Assembly: GCF_002871945.2 (NCBI RefSeq)
Contig: NZ_CP126963.1
Span: 2,100,055-2,164,054, forward strand
Direction: 5' to 3'
DNA: 64,000 bases
DNA from: Gleimia hominis
GTDB taxonomy: Bacteria; Actinomycetota; Actinomycetes; Actinomycetales; Actinomycetaceae
Shown: piece by piece, positions 18,303 through 27,616 of the stretch
How positions within the stretch are numbered: position 1 is the first letter of the stretch
Layout of the letters: every line of letters begins with the position of its first letter
Notes under the pieces: model-generated
Told to the model about the DNA's origin: nothing
The model's input: the letters and a program-made list of their open reading frames with translations, nothing else
The model's database searches: none
Made by a program: the position numbers and the translations under genes

Positions 18303-19394
18303 TCATTCGATGGCACGAGGAGGTCGGAGTGCTCGTTGGGGAAACCACGACCTGACGAGCTGAATAAAGCTATCGCTCAGTACCTCGTGCCATCCGGACC
18401 GGTACAGATACGGGTATTTTGCCGTCATCTGTTCCTCACGCGCATTTTGCTGGGTAATCTTCCGCTGAGGATTATCTCGGTACTTGCTTTTACCATCTAC
18501 CTCCAGAACGGTTTTCTGGCGGTCCCAAGCGAAGTCTGCGTAGTATGTCTGCCCATTTGCACGTACGAAACGCTGCTGCCTTGGTTTTGGAACACCAGCT
18601 TCGCGAAGACGCAAACGCGTAATCGTTTCGAGTGGTGATTCAGACTTCGCTGACAGCAAGTGAATACGGGATAGAATGCGTTTCTTATCCACATTATGAG
18701 GGAGGCTCTGCGCAACTCTCAAGAGCGAATTGCGTAGCCTTTCTATCGTGCTGTCCAGCAGCGTGCGAGGGTCCCCATATTTCCTAAGCAGGAAGCGGAA
18801 AATGGAGTCACCCGTGACGAGTGCACTGTATACGTTCGGGGCTTGCAGAACCTCAAAAAGAAGGAATTTCGGAGTTATAATCCGCACGCCTTTGACTTGT
18901 GAGTATGCCTCGCGGGGAAGACGGTGGCGCCGCCGATGTACGGAGCACCCCTTGAAATATCGGCAGTGTGACCCCGCTGTAGTGCTGCGGCGGTGGTGCT
19001 TACAAGTCACTAGAAACTCTATGTCTGTGCGTGCAGTCAACACCGAAAACCCATACCAAAGAGCCGCAGTTACCCCCGTGAGGTAGGTGTCCGGAGCTGA
19101 TCTGGATTGACTTTCTAGCGCGCGAACCAGGTGGATTCGTTTCTCAATATCCCAAAGTGGGAAACGGTCGGATGATTCGATCGCTTTATTTCGCGAGATC
19201 GGCGTAATGTTGGGCTGCTGTCTTTTGTAACTATGACGACTCGCGCAGAATGGGACCGTGGGGATGAGCCAGGAACTATCGATTTTCGGAAGAATGTTCA
19301 ACATGCCTAGATTCTCTATGTGACAGGCAACGGGGATCCAAGGTGGAACGCGTGGTTGTTGATAACTTTGCCTGTGTGCACAGCGAGTAAACAC
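18303..19394 (-). CDS. AbiEi-like protein with C-terminal DUF559 (Vsr-fold) domain
   Basis: Up to 363 residues. The C-terminal third (SPLETITRLRLREAGVPKPR, YYADFAWDRQKTVLEVDGKS, SGWHEVLSD) is the DUF559 pattern, a Vsr/PD-(D/E)XK endonuclease fold with D-F-x-W and E-V-D-G-K. The middle (TYLTGVTAALWYGF) resembles the AbiEi antitoxin family of actinobacteria. No AbiEii nucleotidyltransferase toxin lies next to it. Such orphan genes are frequent in actinobacteria and their function is unknown. The start is uncertain: the GTG at 19394 has AGGAG directly against it, and the ATG at 19304 is an alternative. The gene has no copy of the dispersed motif, suggesting recent arrival. Confidence 0.65.
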   Translation of the reverse strand: MFTRCAHRQSYQQPRVPPWIPVACHIENLGMLNILPKIDSSWLIPTVPFCASRHSYKRQQPNITPISRNKAIESSDRFPLWDIEKRIHLVRALESQSRSAPDTYLTGVTAALWYGFSVLTARTDIEFLVTCKHHRRSTTAGSHCRYFKGCSVHRRRHRLPREAYSQVKGVRIITPKFLLFEVLQAPNVYSALVTGDSIFRFLLRKYGDPRTLLDSTIERLRNSLLRVAQSLPHNVDKKRILSRIHLLSAKSESPLETITRLRLREAGVPKPRQQRFVRANGQTYYADFAWDRQKTVLEVDGKSKYRDNPQRKITQQNAREEQMTAKYPYLYRSGWHEVLSDSFIQLVRSWFPQRALRPPRAIE

Positions 19395-19528
19395 CTCCTA
19401 TAGCCAGCGTTAATGCGAATTCCACCAAGGTACCCCCACCGACCGGCTGAGAATGGGTGGTGCGCGTTCAGAAAGAATGAGTTTAAACTTGTGTACGTAG
19501 CTTGTCTATTACTTCTTAAGGAGAGAAT

Positions 19529-20299
19529 GTGACGACGCCTTCGGACGCCCAGAACAGTGGACAGCCCAGGTATGGCCGCCGTGCCGCAGATGAACCGGGT
19601 TTTACGCCTCCAAGCCGACGCCCAGAAAATGACGAGCCCCTCGGGGAGAATAATTACGGTGCCTCGCAAGAGTGGGGTACCTACGAACAGCAGTATCAGA
19701 GCGGGCAGGGGCGGGGCCAGAATCCCGGAGCGCCAAATGGTAGCTTCACTCCGAACGCGCCCCAGCCTCTTCCTAGTAGGGGGCTAGCAATCACACTTAC
19801 TGTAGTTGGAGCAGTGTTGATGTTGTTGGTTGCACCGATAGCGGGGCTTGTCGGCGCAGGGATTTCAGTCGTTTCTAATAGTGCGGGCATGTCGCGCTCG
19901 GATGTGCAGAACGGCTCGACTGTAGAGCCGGGAAATCTAGGATCTTTTGCCTTGTCTGTAACGCCTGCGTCCGACGAAACCACGTGCATGCTGGTTAATG
20001 ACCGCACTGAGTATGAACTCGAGAAAACCACATCCACAGAGACTGACAATAAGGCCGCTTTTTTCTCCGGATCAGACTTGTCGGGTAAGTACACTTTGAA
20101 ATGTGATGGGTTGCCCAATGATGCGAAGCTTCGAGAGCTATCGGTAAATGACGCGTTCAAAGGCCTTGGGTCGGCGGCCATCATCTTTGTGGTGCTTGAG
20201 ATTATTGGTTTGGCGGTGTTGATTTGGGGCATCGTGAAACTTGTTAAAGTGAACCGGCGCCGCAGGGAAATAATGATTCAGTCGTCTCGTGGTTGGTAA
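19529..20299 (+). CDS. Unknown membrane protein with Pro/Gly/Gln-rich N terminus
   Basis: 256 residues. Residues 1-82 are hydrophilic and rich in Gly, Pro, Gln and Asn, as in many actinobacterial membrane proteins. A hydrophobic segment follows (LAITLTVVGAVLMLLVAPIA), then an extracytoplasmic domain of about 110 residues with two cysteines (TTCMLVNDR, TLKCDGLP) that could form a disulfide, and a last membrane helix (IIFVVLEIIGLAVLIWGIVK) with a basic tail. I do not recognise the family. The start is a GTG with AAGGAGAG in front; the overlapping ATG is followed at once by a stop. Confidence 0.6.
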   Translation: MTTPSDAQNSGQPRYGRRAADEPGFTPPSRRPENDEPLGENNYGASQEWGTYEQQYQSGQGRGQNPGAPNGSFTPNAPQPLPSRGLAITLTVVGAVLMLLVAPIAGLVGAGISVVSNSAGMSRSDVQNGSTVEPGNLGSFALSVTPASDETTCMLVNDRTEYELEKTTSTETDNKAAFFSGSDLSGKYTLKCDGLPNDAKLRELSVNDAFKGLGSAAIIFVVLEIIGLAVLIWGIVKLVKVNRRRREIMIQSSRGW

Positions 20300-20487
20300 T
20301 AATGCCCGACCCGACGGTCAGCGGTTTTGTAGGGGTACGATACACCCGCTGTGTCGTTAGGGTTTCCATTGTGTTAGTTCGCGTTAGTTAGATTGCTTGG
20401 ATAATAGCGTCATGAATAGGCCGTAGATCTTGAGGTTGTCTAACGCTGTTTTTAGTTTGAGGGTACCTACGTTTGAGTGAGGAGAAA

Positions 20488-21786
20488 ATGCGGTCGTTCA
20501 GCTTAGGGGTACATGGCGATATCGCAGCGGTTGCAGGCAAGTTTGCTGGCTGGGTCTCGAAGAAGTCTGGCTTGGGGTCCGGAGGGATGATTGGCGGCCG
20601 CGTCGCTAGATCGCTAGATAAGAATATATTGCGAAAGGCCGCGAAAGATAAGACAGTTGTGCTGGTTACGGGCACTAATGGTAAATCAACCACGACGCGG
20701 ATGGTTAGTGCAGCGTTAAGTTCATTGGGGGATGTTGCAACTAATGAACGTGGTGACAATATGACCGATGGCGTGCTGACAGCTTTGTTGCGGAAACCGC
20801 AGGCAGAGTTTGCGGTGTTGGAAGTGGATGAGCTGTATCTGAGAAGTGTTTCAGAGCAGGTAACCCCAGATGTGTTTGTTCTGCTGAACCTGTCGCGTGA
20901 TCAACTTGACAGGATGGGGGAGACCGCAAGTGTTGAGAAGCATATCCGCGAAACCCTTTCCAAGTACCCTCAGGCGCAGGTGGTGGCTAACTGTGATGAC
21001 CCGTTAATTGTTTCTGCTGCCTGGGATTGCCGGAATGTTACGTGGGTAGCTGCGGGGTTGTCTTGGTTTGATGATTCCACAACGTTTCCGCGTGGTGGGC
21101 AATCCGTGGTCCGGGAAAACGGGAGTTGGTATGTTCCTGGTACTGACTACAGGCGTCCTGATCCCCAGTGGTACCTCGATGGTGATGCTCTATGCAAGGC
21201 GGAGAAGGGGAGCGAAAAAGGCGTGGGGGTACCTACGGTTTTGCGCAGGGATTTGCGGTTGCAGGTTCCTGGGCGGGCAAATCGGGGTAATGCTGCGCAA
21301 GCGGTTTCTGCGGCGCTGCTGCTAGGTGCGGATTTTGACACTGCTGTTTCAGCGGTCGGAGGGGTTGAATCTGTGGCCGGCAGGTACTCTGTTGTATCTG
21401 TGAATGGGCGTGAGGTCAGATTGTTGCTGGCGAAGAATCCAGCTGGGTGGCAAGAGGCCTTAACAATGATCGATTCGGACGCGAAGTCGGTGGTCATAGC
21501 TGTCAATGGGCAAATAGCTGATGGTACCGATTTGTCTTGGTTATGGGATGTTGACTTTGAGGGACTGCGGACCAAGTCAGCGAAGATAGTTGCCTGTGGA
21601 GAGCGAGGAGCTGACTTGGCGGTGCGGTTGGATTATGCAGGTATCGATTCAGACCTTGAAGGTACCCCCCAGGTTGCGGTGGCTAATTGCGAACGCGGAC
21701 GAGTGGATCTGATCGCGAATTATACGGCCTTCCGTGATTTCAAACGTCAGCTTGAGGCAGGTTCCGGGCGGAAGAAGGAGAAGTAA
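20488..21786 (+). CDS. murT: Lipid II isoglutaminyl synthase subunit MurT, without zinc-ribbon cysteines
   Basis: About 432 residues. It has the Mur ligase ATP loop VTGTNGKSTTTRMVSAAL, NLSRDQLDRMGET and the C-terminal DUF1727 domain with ANYTAFRDFKRQL. With GatD it amidates D-glutamate of lipid II to D-isoglutamine. The usual MurT has a four-cysteine zinc ribbon in mid-protein (CPxCG...WxCxxCxxxRP); here the equivalent is FPRGGQ...WYVPGTDYRRPDPQW, with no cysteine left. The ATG at 20488 follows GAGGAG; a TTG at 20473 is in frame but worse placed. It overlaps gatD by one base. Confidence 0.93.
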   Translation: MRSFSLGVHGDIAAVAGKFAGWVSKKSGLGSGGMIGGRVARSLDKNILRKAAKDKTVVLVTGTNGKSTTTRMVSAALSSLGDVATNERGDNMTDGVLTALLRKPQAEFAVLEVDELYLRSVSEQVTPDVFVLLNLSRDQLDRMGETASVEKHIRETLSKYPQAQVVANCDDPLIVSAAWDCRNVTWVAAGLSWFDDSTTFPRGGQSVVRENGSWYVPGTDYRRPDPQWYLDGDALCKAEKGSEKGVGVPTVLRRDLRLQVPGRANRGNAAQAVSAALLLGADFDTAVSAVGGVESVAGRYSVVSVNGREVRLLLAKNPAGWQEALTMIDSDAKSVVIAVNGQIADGTDLSWLWDVDFEGLRTKSAKIVACGERGADLAVRLDYAGIDSDLEGTPQVAVANCERGRVDLIANYTAFRDFKRQLEAGSGRKKEK

Positions 21787-22508
21787 TGGGGCTGAGGATA
21801 TGTGTCCTATTGCCGGAGGTACTTGGAACGTACGGTGATGGTGGGAATGCTCTTGTGTTGGCTCAGCGGGCGAGATGGCGGAATGTGGATGCTGAAATAG
21901 TCAAAGTTTCGCACGGTGAGTCAATTCCTACTGAAGTGGATCTTTTTACGATTGGTGGCGGTGAAGACACGGCTCAGGCGATTGCTGCGGAGTACTTGCG
22001 GAAGAACAATGTGTTTTTTGAGATGTTGGAAAGCAAGATCCCGGTGCTAGCAATCTGTGCTGGGATGCAGATTCTCGGGCGTTCTTACACAGATGCGCAG
22101 GGGCGTGAGGTGGAGGGCGCGGGGGTACTTGATTGCGTGACCCTCCCCGGTGGGAAACGCGCCATTGGTGAACTTGTTAGTACCCCCTTGCTACCAGGAT
22201 TGACGGAACCGCTAACTGGGTTTGAAAACCACGGGGGAGTTACTGAAATAGGGGTGAACGCACGCCCTCTTGGCAAAGTGCTTAGTGGAGTAGGCAATGG
22301 TGGTGGCTCAGCTGCAGATCGGGTTGAGGGGGTTGTTCAGGGCTCTGTTATTGCAACTTATATGCATGGGCCCGTGTTGGCACGTAATCCGCAGTTCGCT
22401 GATTACCTTCTTACTAAGGCCGGGGTGGATTGCAGTGCTGAGCTAGAAATGCCCCACGTCGATCGACTTAGAAAAGAACGGCTGAAAAATCAGCTTGGAG
22501 CAGCTTAA
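21786..22508 (+). CDS. gatD: Lipid II isoglutaminyl synthase glutamine amidotransferase subunit GatD
   Basis: 240 residues of a CobB/CobQ-type class I glutamine amidotransferase. The catalytic cysteine is in VLAICAGMQILGRSY and the histidine in ATYMHGPVLARNPQFADYLL. GatD releases ammonia from glutamine for MurT, the preceding gene, whose stop TAA shares its last A with this ATG. The N terminus LRICVLLPEVLGTYGDGGNALV is typical of the family. The operon ends here; a motif-rich spacer and the clpB promoter follow. Confidence 0.95.
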   Translation: MGLRICVLLPEVLGTYGDGGNALVLAQRARWRNVDAEIVKVSHGESIPTEVDLFTIGGGEDTAQAIAAEYLRKNNVFFEMLESKIPVLAICAGMQILGRSYTDAQGREVEGAGVLDCVTLPGGKRAIGELVSTPLLPGLTEPLTGFENHGGVTEIGVNARPLGKVLSGVGNGGGSAADRVEGVVQGSVIATYMHGPVLARNPQFADYLLTKAGVDCSAELEMPHVDRLRKERLKNQLGAA

Positions 22509-22582
22509 TCCATAAGTTTTAGGTTGGCGGAACCGCTTGAGCATGGGGCGCCTTGATGCATTAGTTTGGATGTTTTTTGTAA

Positions 22583-22660
22583 GTACCCCCAGGTACCCCC
22601 TCAATGGACTGCAGCATTAGACGATGCGGGTTTGTGTTTGTTGTGATTTGGGGTACTCAA
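22583..22660. repeat. Motif cluster between gatD and clpB
   Basis: Two abutting reverse copies (AAGTACCCCC then AGGTACCCCCTC) are followed about 50 bp later by a forward copy (TTGGGGTACTC). Opposite orientations allow a stem-loop downstream of gatD. Confidence 0.45.
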
Positions 22661-22699
22661 ACTACTCTAAGTAGTGATGTATGACACTCACAAAAGAGG

Positions 22700-22720
22700 G
22701 TTGAGTGGAATAGACTCAAC
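22700..22720. promoter_or_regulatory. HAIR operator upstream of clpB
   Basis: GTTGAGT-N7-ACTCAAC is an exact inverted repeat of the HAIR type, 50 bp before the clpB start. It predicts HspR repression of clpB together with the dnaK operon. Confidence 0.92.
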
Positions 22721-22770
22721 CTTTGTTTTGTTTACTCATTTAGAGACTGAACGAAAAGGGGTAAACGAAA

Positions 22771-25368
22771 GTGAACAATAACTTCACTACAAAATCGCAG
22801 GAGGCGTTGGCGGACGCGTTGCAAACTGCTGCAGCTGCTGGCAACCCGCAGGTCGAGCCGATGCACCTCCTGAATGCGCTACTTAACCAGGAAGAAGGTA
22901 TAGCGCTGAGGGTACTTGAGGCGACGGGAGCCTCACGTAAAACAGTTGGGGCAAGGGTCCGGGCGGCGTTGACAGCCTTACCGAGCTCGCAGGGTACCTC
23001 TGTTAGCACACCGCAGTCCTCGCGTGCACTAATGGGCGTCCTGTCTGAAGCGGGTGAGATTGCTTCGCGCATGGGCGACCAGTACGTGTCGACTGAGCAC
23101 CTGCTGACGGGGGTTGCTGAATCCAACTCTGATGCTGGCGAGCTTCTTCAAAGCGTGGGTGCCGACGCAGGTACCCTCGAGAAAGTAACGAAAGAGCTGC
23201 GGCCAGAACCAGTTGCGTCAGCGAATCCTGAGGGTACGTTCGAAGCGTTGAAGAAATACGGCCAAGATTTAACGGAACGGGCTCGGGAAGGTCAGATGGA
23301 CCCTGTCATTGGTCGTGATGCGGAGATCCGCAGAGTTATTCAGGTGCTCTCGCGCCGCACAAAGAATAACCCGGTTCTGATTGGTGAGCCTGGCGTGGGT
23401 AAAACGGCTGTTGTTGAGGGGTTAGCGCAGCGTATTGTCGCAGGTGATGTTCCAGAGAGCTTGAAGGATAAGAAGCTCATTAGCTTGGATATTGCTTCAA
23501 TGCTTGCTGGCGCTAAGTACCGGGGTGAATTTGAGGAACGCTTCAAGGGGGTACTTAATGAGATTAAGAACTCTGATGGGGAAGTAATTACTTTCATCGA
23601 TGAGCTCCACACAGTGGTAGGTGCTGGTGGTGGTGCTGACGGTGCTATGGATGCGGGTAACATGCTCAAGCCCATGTTGGCGAGGGGAGAATTGCGGCTC
23701 GTGGGGGCAACAACTCTTGACGAATACCGGGAGCATGTTGAGAAGGATCCTGCGCTCGAACGTCGGTTCCAGCAGGTTTATGTGGGAGAACCTAGTGTTG
23801 ATGATACTGTTGCAATTTTGCGCGGTATTGCCCCTAAGTACGAGGCCCATCACAAGGTAACGATTTCTGACGGTGCGATTTTGGCGGCAGCGCAGTTGTC
23901 GGATAGGTATATTTCTGGACGCCAATTACCGGATAAAGCTATTGACTTAATTGACGAGGCGGCGTCTAGGCTTCGGATGGAGCTGGATTCGTCGCCGACG
24001 GAGATAGACGTGCTTCAGCGGCAGGTCAACCGGTTGCGCATGGAGGAGTCATACCTGACGGAGTCGGATCCTAATAATGAGGATGAGTCTAGTCAGGATC
24101 AGTTAGAGAAGGTGCGTTCTGAGCTGGCTGATCGGCAGGAAGAGTTGAATGCTCTGACTGCTCGGTGGGAGCAGGAGAAAGCGGGGCGTAACCGCGTTGG
24201 TGATTTGAGGGTACGTCTGGATGAGTTGCGTACTCAGTTAGAACTTGCGATGCGTGAGGGCCGGTATGAGGAAGCGGGGCGATTGCAAAACGGGGAGATC
24301 CCGCAGATCGAGAGGCAGATTGAGGAGGCTGAAGCGCAGGAAGACACTGCTGACATCGAACCGATGATTGCCGAGAAGGTGGGGCCAGGTGAAATTGCTG
24401 AGGTGATTGAGTCCTGGACTGGTATTCCTACTGGGCGGTTGTTGCAGGGGGAGATGGAAAAGCTTCTTTCGATGGAGGATGTGATTGGTGAGCGTCTAAT
24501 TGGACAGCGAGCTGCTGTGACTTCGGTGTCTGATGCTGTTCGCCGTTCACGCGCCGGGGTGTCTGACCCGAATCGTCCTACGGGTTCGTTCTTGTTCCTT
24601 GGCCCTACCGGGGTTGGGAAGACTGAGCTTGCGAAATCGTTGGCTGATTTCCTTTTTGATGATGAGCATGCGATTGTGCGCATCGATATGAGTGAGTATT
24701 CAGAGAAGCACTCTGTGTCTCGTTTGGTTGGGGCTCCTCCAGGGTACGTTGGGTACGATGAGGGGGGTCAGTTAACGGAGGCGGTCCGCCGTCGGCCTTA
24801 CTCGGTTGTGCTGCTTGATGAGGTGGAGAAAGCTCACCCTGAGGTTTTCAACATTCTGCTGCAGGTGTTGGATGATGGCAGGTTGACTGATGGTCAGGGA
24901 CGGACTGTTGATTTCCGTAACACTATCTTGGTGTTGACGTCCAACTTGGGATCGCAGTTTTTGACGGATCCGACTTCAGGTGATGAGCAGAAGCATAATC
25001 AAGTTATGGCGATGGTGAAGCAGTCCTTTAAGCCGGAGTTTTTGAATCGGCTTGATGAGATCCTGATTTTCGATCCGCTTACTCGTGAGGAGCTGGCTCA
25101 GATCGTTGATATTCAGGTTGCACGGATGGCTGCACGTTTGTCGTCGCGCCGCATTGAGCTAGTTGTAAGTGATGAGGCGAAAGCGTGGTTGGCTGACCAT
25201 GGTTATGACCCGGCTTTCGGTGCGCGTCCGCTTCGTCGGCTGGTGCAACGAGAGATTGGGGACCGCTTGGCGAAGCTGATTCTTAGCGGCGGTGTTGATG
25301 ATGGAAGTGTTGTTGAGGTTGGGGTCGCCGAAGGCGATGATGTTTTGTCGCTAGCGGTAACCGAGTAG
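22771..25368 (+). CDS. clpB: ATP-dependent disaggregase ClpB
   Basis: 865 residues, normal for ClpB. It has the Clp N-terminal repeat domain (about 1-145), AAA+ module 1 with Walker [18 protein letters not shown], a long coiled-coil middle domain (about 405-525), and AAA+ module 2 with Walker [18 protein letters not shown] and [17 protein letters not shown]. ClpB pulls proteins out of aggregates together with DnaK. There is no ClpP-binding IGF-type loop obvious in the region where ClpC or ClpA has it, supporting ClpB. It starts at a GTG after GAAAGGGG, downstream of a HAIR site. A terminator follows the stop. Confidence 0.97.
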   Translation: MNNNFTTKSQEALADALQTAAAAGNPQVEPMHLLNALLNQEEGIALRVLEATGASRKTVGARVRAALTALPSSQGTSVSTPQSSRALMGVLSEAGEIASRMGDQYVSTEHLLTGVAESNSDAGELLQSVGADAGTLEKVTKELRPEPVASANPEGTFEALKKYGQDLTERAREGQMDPVIGRDAEIRRVIQVLSRRTKNNPVLIGEPGVGKTAVVEGLAQRIVAGDVPESLKDKKLISLDIASMLAGAKYRGEFEERFKGVLNEIKNSDGEVITFIDELHTVVGAGGGADGAMDAGNMLKPMLARGELRLVGATTLDEYREHVEKDPALERRFQQVYVGEPSVDDTVAILRGIAPKYEAHHKVTISDGAILAAAQLSDRYISGRQLPDKAIDLIDEAASRLRMELDSSPTEIDVLQRQVNRLRMEESYLTESDPNNEDESSQDQLEKVRSELADRQEELNALTARWEQEKAGRNRVGDLRVRLDELRTQLELAMREGRYEEAGRLQNGEIPQIERQIEEAEAQEDTADIEPMIAEKVGPGEIAEVIESWTGIPTGRLLQGEMEKLLSMEDVIGERLIGQRAAVTSVSDAVRRSRAGVSDPNRPTGSFLFLGPTGVGKTELAKSLADFLFDDEHAIVRIDMSEYSEKHSVSRLVGAPPGYVGYDEGGQLTEAVRRRPYSVVLLDEVEKAHPEVFNILLQVLDDGRLTDGQGRTVDFRNTILVLTSNLGSQFLTDPTSGDEQKHNQVMAMVKQSFKPEFLNRLDEILIFDPLTREELAQIVDIQVARMAARLSSRRIELVVSDEAKAWLADHGYDPAFGARPLRRLVQREIGDRLAKLILSGGVDDGSVVEVGVAEGDDVLSLAVTE

Positions 25369-25403
25369 AAGGTACCCCCGGTCCGTAACTGGGGGAATCT
25401 GTT

Positions 25404-25446
25404 GAAGTGCGTGCTTTTCCACTGGGAAGGCGCGCACTTCTTTTTA
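25404..25446 (+). terminator. Intrinsic terminator after clpB
   Basis: GAAGTGCGTGC pairs with GCGCGCACTTC (one mismatch) and is followed by TTTTT, 35 bp after the clpB stop. Confidence 0.85.
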
Positions 25447-25791
25447 CAGATATACCTGGCTGCGTTCGCGACTTTTCACCGTAGGTACCCCCGCTGAATA
25501 AGTTCCTTAGTTCCCCTCGTAGCCGGTTGGGCGTTGCTGTATCAGCTCTTGCTCGCGGTGGCCGAAAAGGCGAAAGAGGGTACCTGCGGCATCCGTGAGG
25601 GGGAAGACGGGGGGTTAATCACCCTAAGAAATAGGGGTACCCGGAGAAAGGGGAGGGGGTACCTGAGGCGCACAAAAGTCCGGAGCGGGTACCTGGAGGG
25701 GGCGAGGCTGAGGGGGCGTGAAGACCGCGGTATGGCACTGAGTAGTTCGCGAATTTGTTTAGGTTAGTATTCAGATAGAAACGAAAGGTAG
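25447..25791. other. Motif-dense spacer before the serine hydrolase
   Basis: This spacer of about 345 bp has no supported gene but holds one reverse motif copy (25483) and four forward copies (25577, 25634, 25657, 25687), the last three within 60 bp. The end (TTCGCGAATTTGTTTAGGTTAG) may hold the promoter of the next gene. Confidence 0.45.
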
Positions 25792-26607
25792 ATGATGCTT
25801 GAAATACCAGATGAGGTGCAACCACCGTTTGACTGTGCCATTGGGTGCATGCAAAAGAGTGGGGCGCAGATGGTTTTTGGTGATGAAACAAAGGTGTTTG
25901 ACTACATGTCGGTCACCAAGGTTTTCGCGGCTATTGGCGTATTAGTGGCAGTTGAACGCGGCCACCTGGAGTTAGGTACTCCCGTTGAGGTTGCCGGCGA
26001 AACTGTCACCATCAAGCATTTGCTTGCTCACGCCTCAGGGGTAGCATTCGACAAAAATGAACGCCAAGCGGAACCGGAAACGCGCAGAATATACTCAAAT
26101 TTTGGGTTTGAACGTATGGCAAACGCGGTCGAAGAACATGTGGGAACGGCGTTTAACGACTGGTTAGAAACCGAGGTACTTGAACCTTTAGGAATGGTCG
26201 AAACGAGCATCACCGGATCCTGTGCTTACAGTGGAACTGGTTCGCTTCGAGATCTCATGGCGCTTGCGAACGAGCTCTTAGAACCAACGCTGATTTCCAC
26301 TGACTTGCATGATCAAATGTTGACTGAGACTTACCCCGGGATACGCGGGATAACTCCCGGGTATGGTTCCTATCGGGATAATGCGTGGGGGCTCGGGGTG
26401 GAAATAAAGAAGGATAAGCAGCGAACTTGGTTCCCGCCTCAAGCTTCAGAAAACGCCTTCGGACATTTTGGCCAATCAGGGTCTTTTATTTGGGTGGATC
26501 CTGCGCGGGGTGCAGCGGGCGCGTTCTTGGGAGATGAGCCTTTCGGCAAATGGCATCAGCAGCATTGGCAACAGCTGGGCGATTATCTCCTGCAATGCGC
26601 GAACTAG
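25792..26607 (+). CDS. Serine hydrolase of the beta-lactamase/penicillin-binding (class C-like) family
   Basis: 271 residues, shorter than class C beta-lactamases (about 360). The three family motifs are present: S-x-x-K as SVTK (Ser40-Lys43), Y-x-N as YSN (Tyr101), and HFGQSGSFIW in place of the KTG box. No signal peptide is seen, so a cytoplasmic esterase or amidase is more likely than a resistance enzyme. Substrate unknown. Two ATG codons in a row follow GAAAGGTAG. Degenerate repeats start shortly after the stop, between it and the converging exonuclease gene. Confidence 0.8.
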   Translation: MMLEIPDEVQPPFDCAIGCMQKSGAQMVFGDETKVFDYMSVTKVFAAIGVLVAVERGHLELGTPVEVAGETVTIKHLLAHASGVAFDKNERQAEPETRRIYSNFGFERMANAVEEHVGTAFNDWLETEVLEPLGMVETSITGSCAYSGTGSLRDLMALANELLEPTLISTDLHDQMLTETYPGIRGITPGYGSYRDNAWGLGVEIKKDKQRTWFPPQASENAFGHFGQSGSFIWVDPARGAAGAFLGDEPFGKWHQQHWQQLGDYLLQCAN

Positions 26608-26624
26608 TTTTCCCCACTCCGCCC

Positions 26625-26760
26625 ATATGATGGTCACCATGTCCGGAAGCCTATAGCCGGAAGCTGGTGGACGGAATCCTAAAGCCGAAAGCTGGTCACC
26701 ATGCCCGGAATCCTGTAGCTAGCAGCCGGAATGCGGTAGCTGGCAGAGCAGCGTCTTGCA
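26625..26760. repeat. Degenerate tandem repeats between convergent genes
   Basis: Phrases such as CCGGAAGCC, CCGGAAGCTGGT, CGGAATCC and GGTCACCATG recur with an irregular spacing of about 25-30 bp. They fill the space between the stops of the serine hydrolase and exonuclease III genes. No reading frame is kept. Confidence 0.6.
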
Positions 26761-26798
26761 TTAGTACCGCTTACGGCCGCTAGGCCATTCTTGTGAGG

Positions 26799-27569
26799 CT
26801 ATTGGAAGTCGACAATAACTGGAACGTGATCGGAAGCGCCTTTACCTTTGCGCTCATTCCTGTCGATGTCCGCATCGATAGCGCGTTCCGCGAGGTCTGG
26901 AGAAGCGTAAACGAAGTCAATTCGCATGCCCTCATTTTTGGGAAAGCGGAGTTTTTGGTAATCCCAGTACGTGTAGTTTGTGACGTATTCGCGGGTTAGT
27001 TCCTTCATCCCCAGGCTGGCGAATTGGTTAAACGCCGTTCGTTCAGGTTCGGAAACATGCGTGTCACCCTCAAAAACACTGATATCCCACACGTCTTCAT
27101 CCAGAGGAGCTACGTTCCAATCTCCCACTAACGCTAGGGGGGTAGTGGATTTCTCCAGGTACCCTCGAGTGTAGTTCGCGAGATTATTTAAGAATTCCAG
27201 CTTGTATTGGTAATGAGGGTCCTGCAGGGTCCGCCCGTTTGGAATATAGAGTGACCACACCCTTACCCCGTCACAAACAGCGCTGATTGCACGCGCCTCC
27301 AACTTGTCTTTGAAGGTGGGTTGCGTGGGGAAATTGGTTTCCACGTCTTTTAATCCGACTCGAGAGGCTATAGCGACACCGTTCCACTGGTTCATGCCAG
27401 TCATTTTTACTTCATAACCGGCATCTTCGAACCTGTCGAACGGGAATTGGTCGGGCTTGCATTTTAGTTCTTGCATAGCAAGGACATCGGTGTTAGATCG
27501 CTCCAAGAACGCGATCACGCGGTCGATGCGAGCGCGGATTGAGTTGATATTCCAGGTTACAAGTCTCAT
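26799..27569 (-). CDS. xth: Exodeoxyribonuclease III (AP endonuclease)
   Basis: 256 residues with the exonuclease-endonuclease-phosphatase fold: MRLVTWNINSIRARIDRVIA, MQELKCKPDQFPFD (metal Glu), VGDWNVAPLDEDVWD (Asp-x-Asn) and the C-terminal GKGASDHVPVIVDF (Asp-His pair). The enzyme cuts at abasic sites and degrades 3' ends in base excision repair. The length is normal. It is divergent from the SDR gene with 47 bp between the starts, a space that contains one motif copy. Confidence 0.95.
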   Translation of the reverse strand: MRLVTWNINSIRARIDRVIAFLERSNTDVLAMQELKCKPDQFPFDRFEDAGYEVKMTGMNQWNGVAIASRVGLKDVETNFPTQPTFKDKLEARAISAVCDGVRVWSLYIPNGRTLQDPHYQYKLEFLNNLANYTRGYLEKSTTPLALVGDWNVAPLDEDVWDISVFEGDTHVSEPERTAFNQFASLGMKELTREYVTNYTYWDYQKLRFPKNEGMRIDFVYASPDLAERAIDADIDRNERKGKGASDHVPVIVDFQ

Positions 27570-27616
27570 GCCTAGATGGTAGCGGATTGAGGGGGTACTT
27601 TCGCTAATGTGGAGGT

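Noticed and set aside
25792-26607. Beta-lactamase resistance gene
   Set aside because: SxxK and YxN motifs are present, but the protein is short, lacks a signal peptide and lacks KTG, so a resistance role is not supported.
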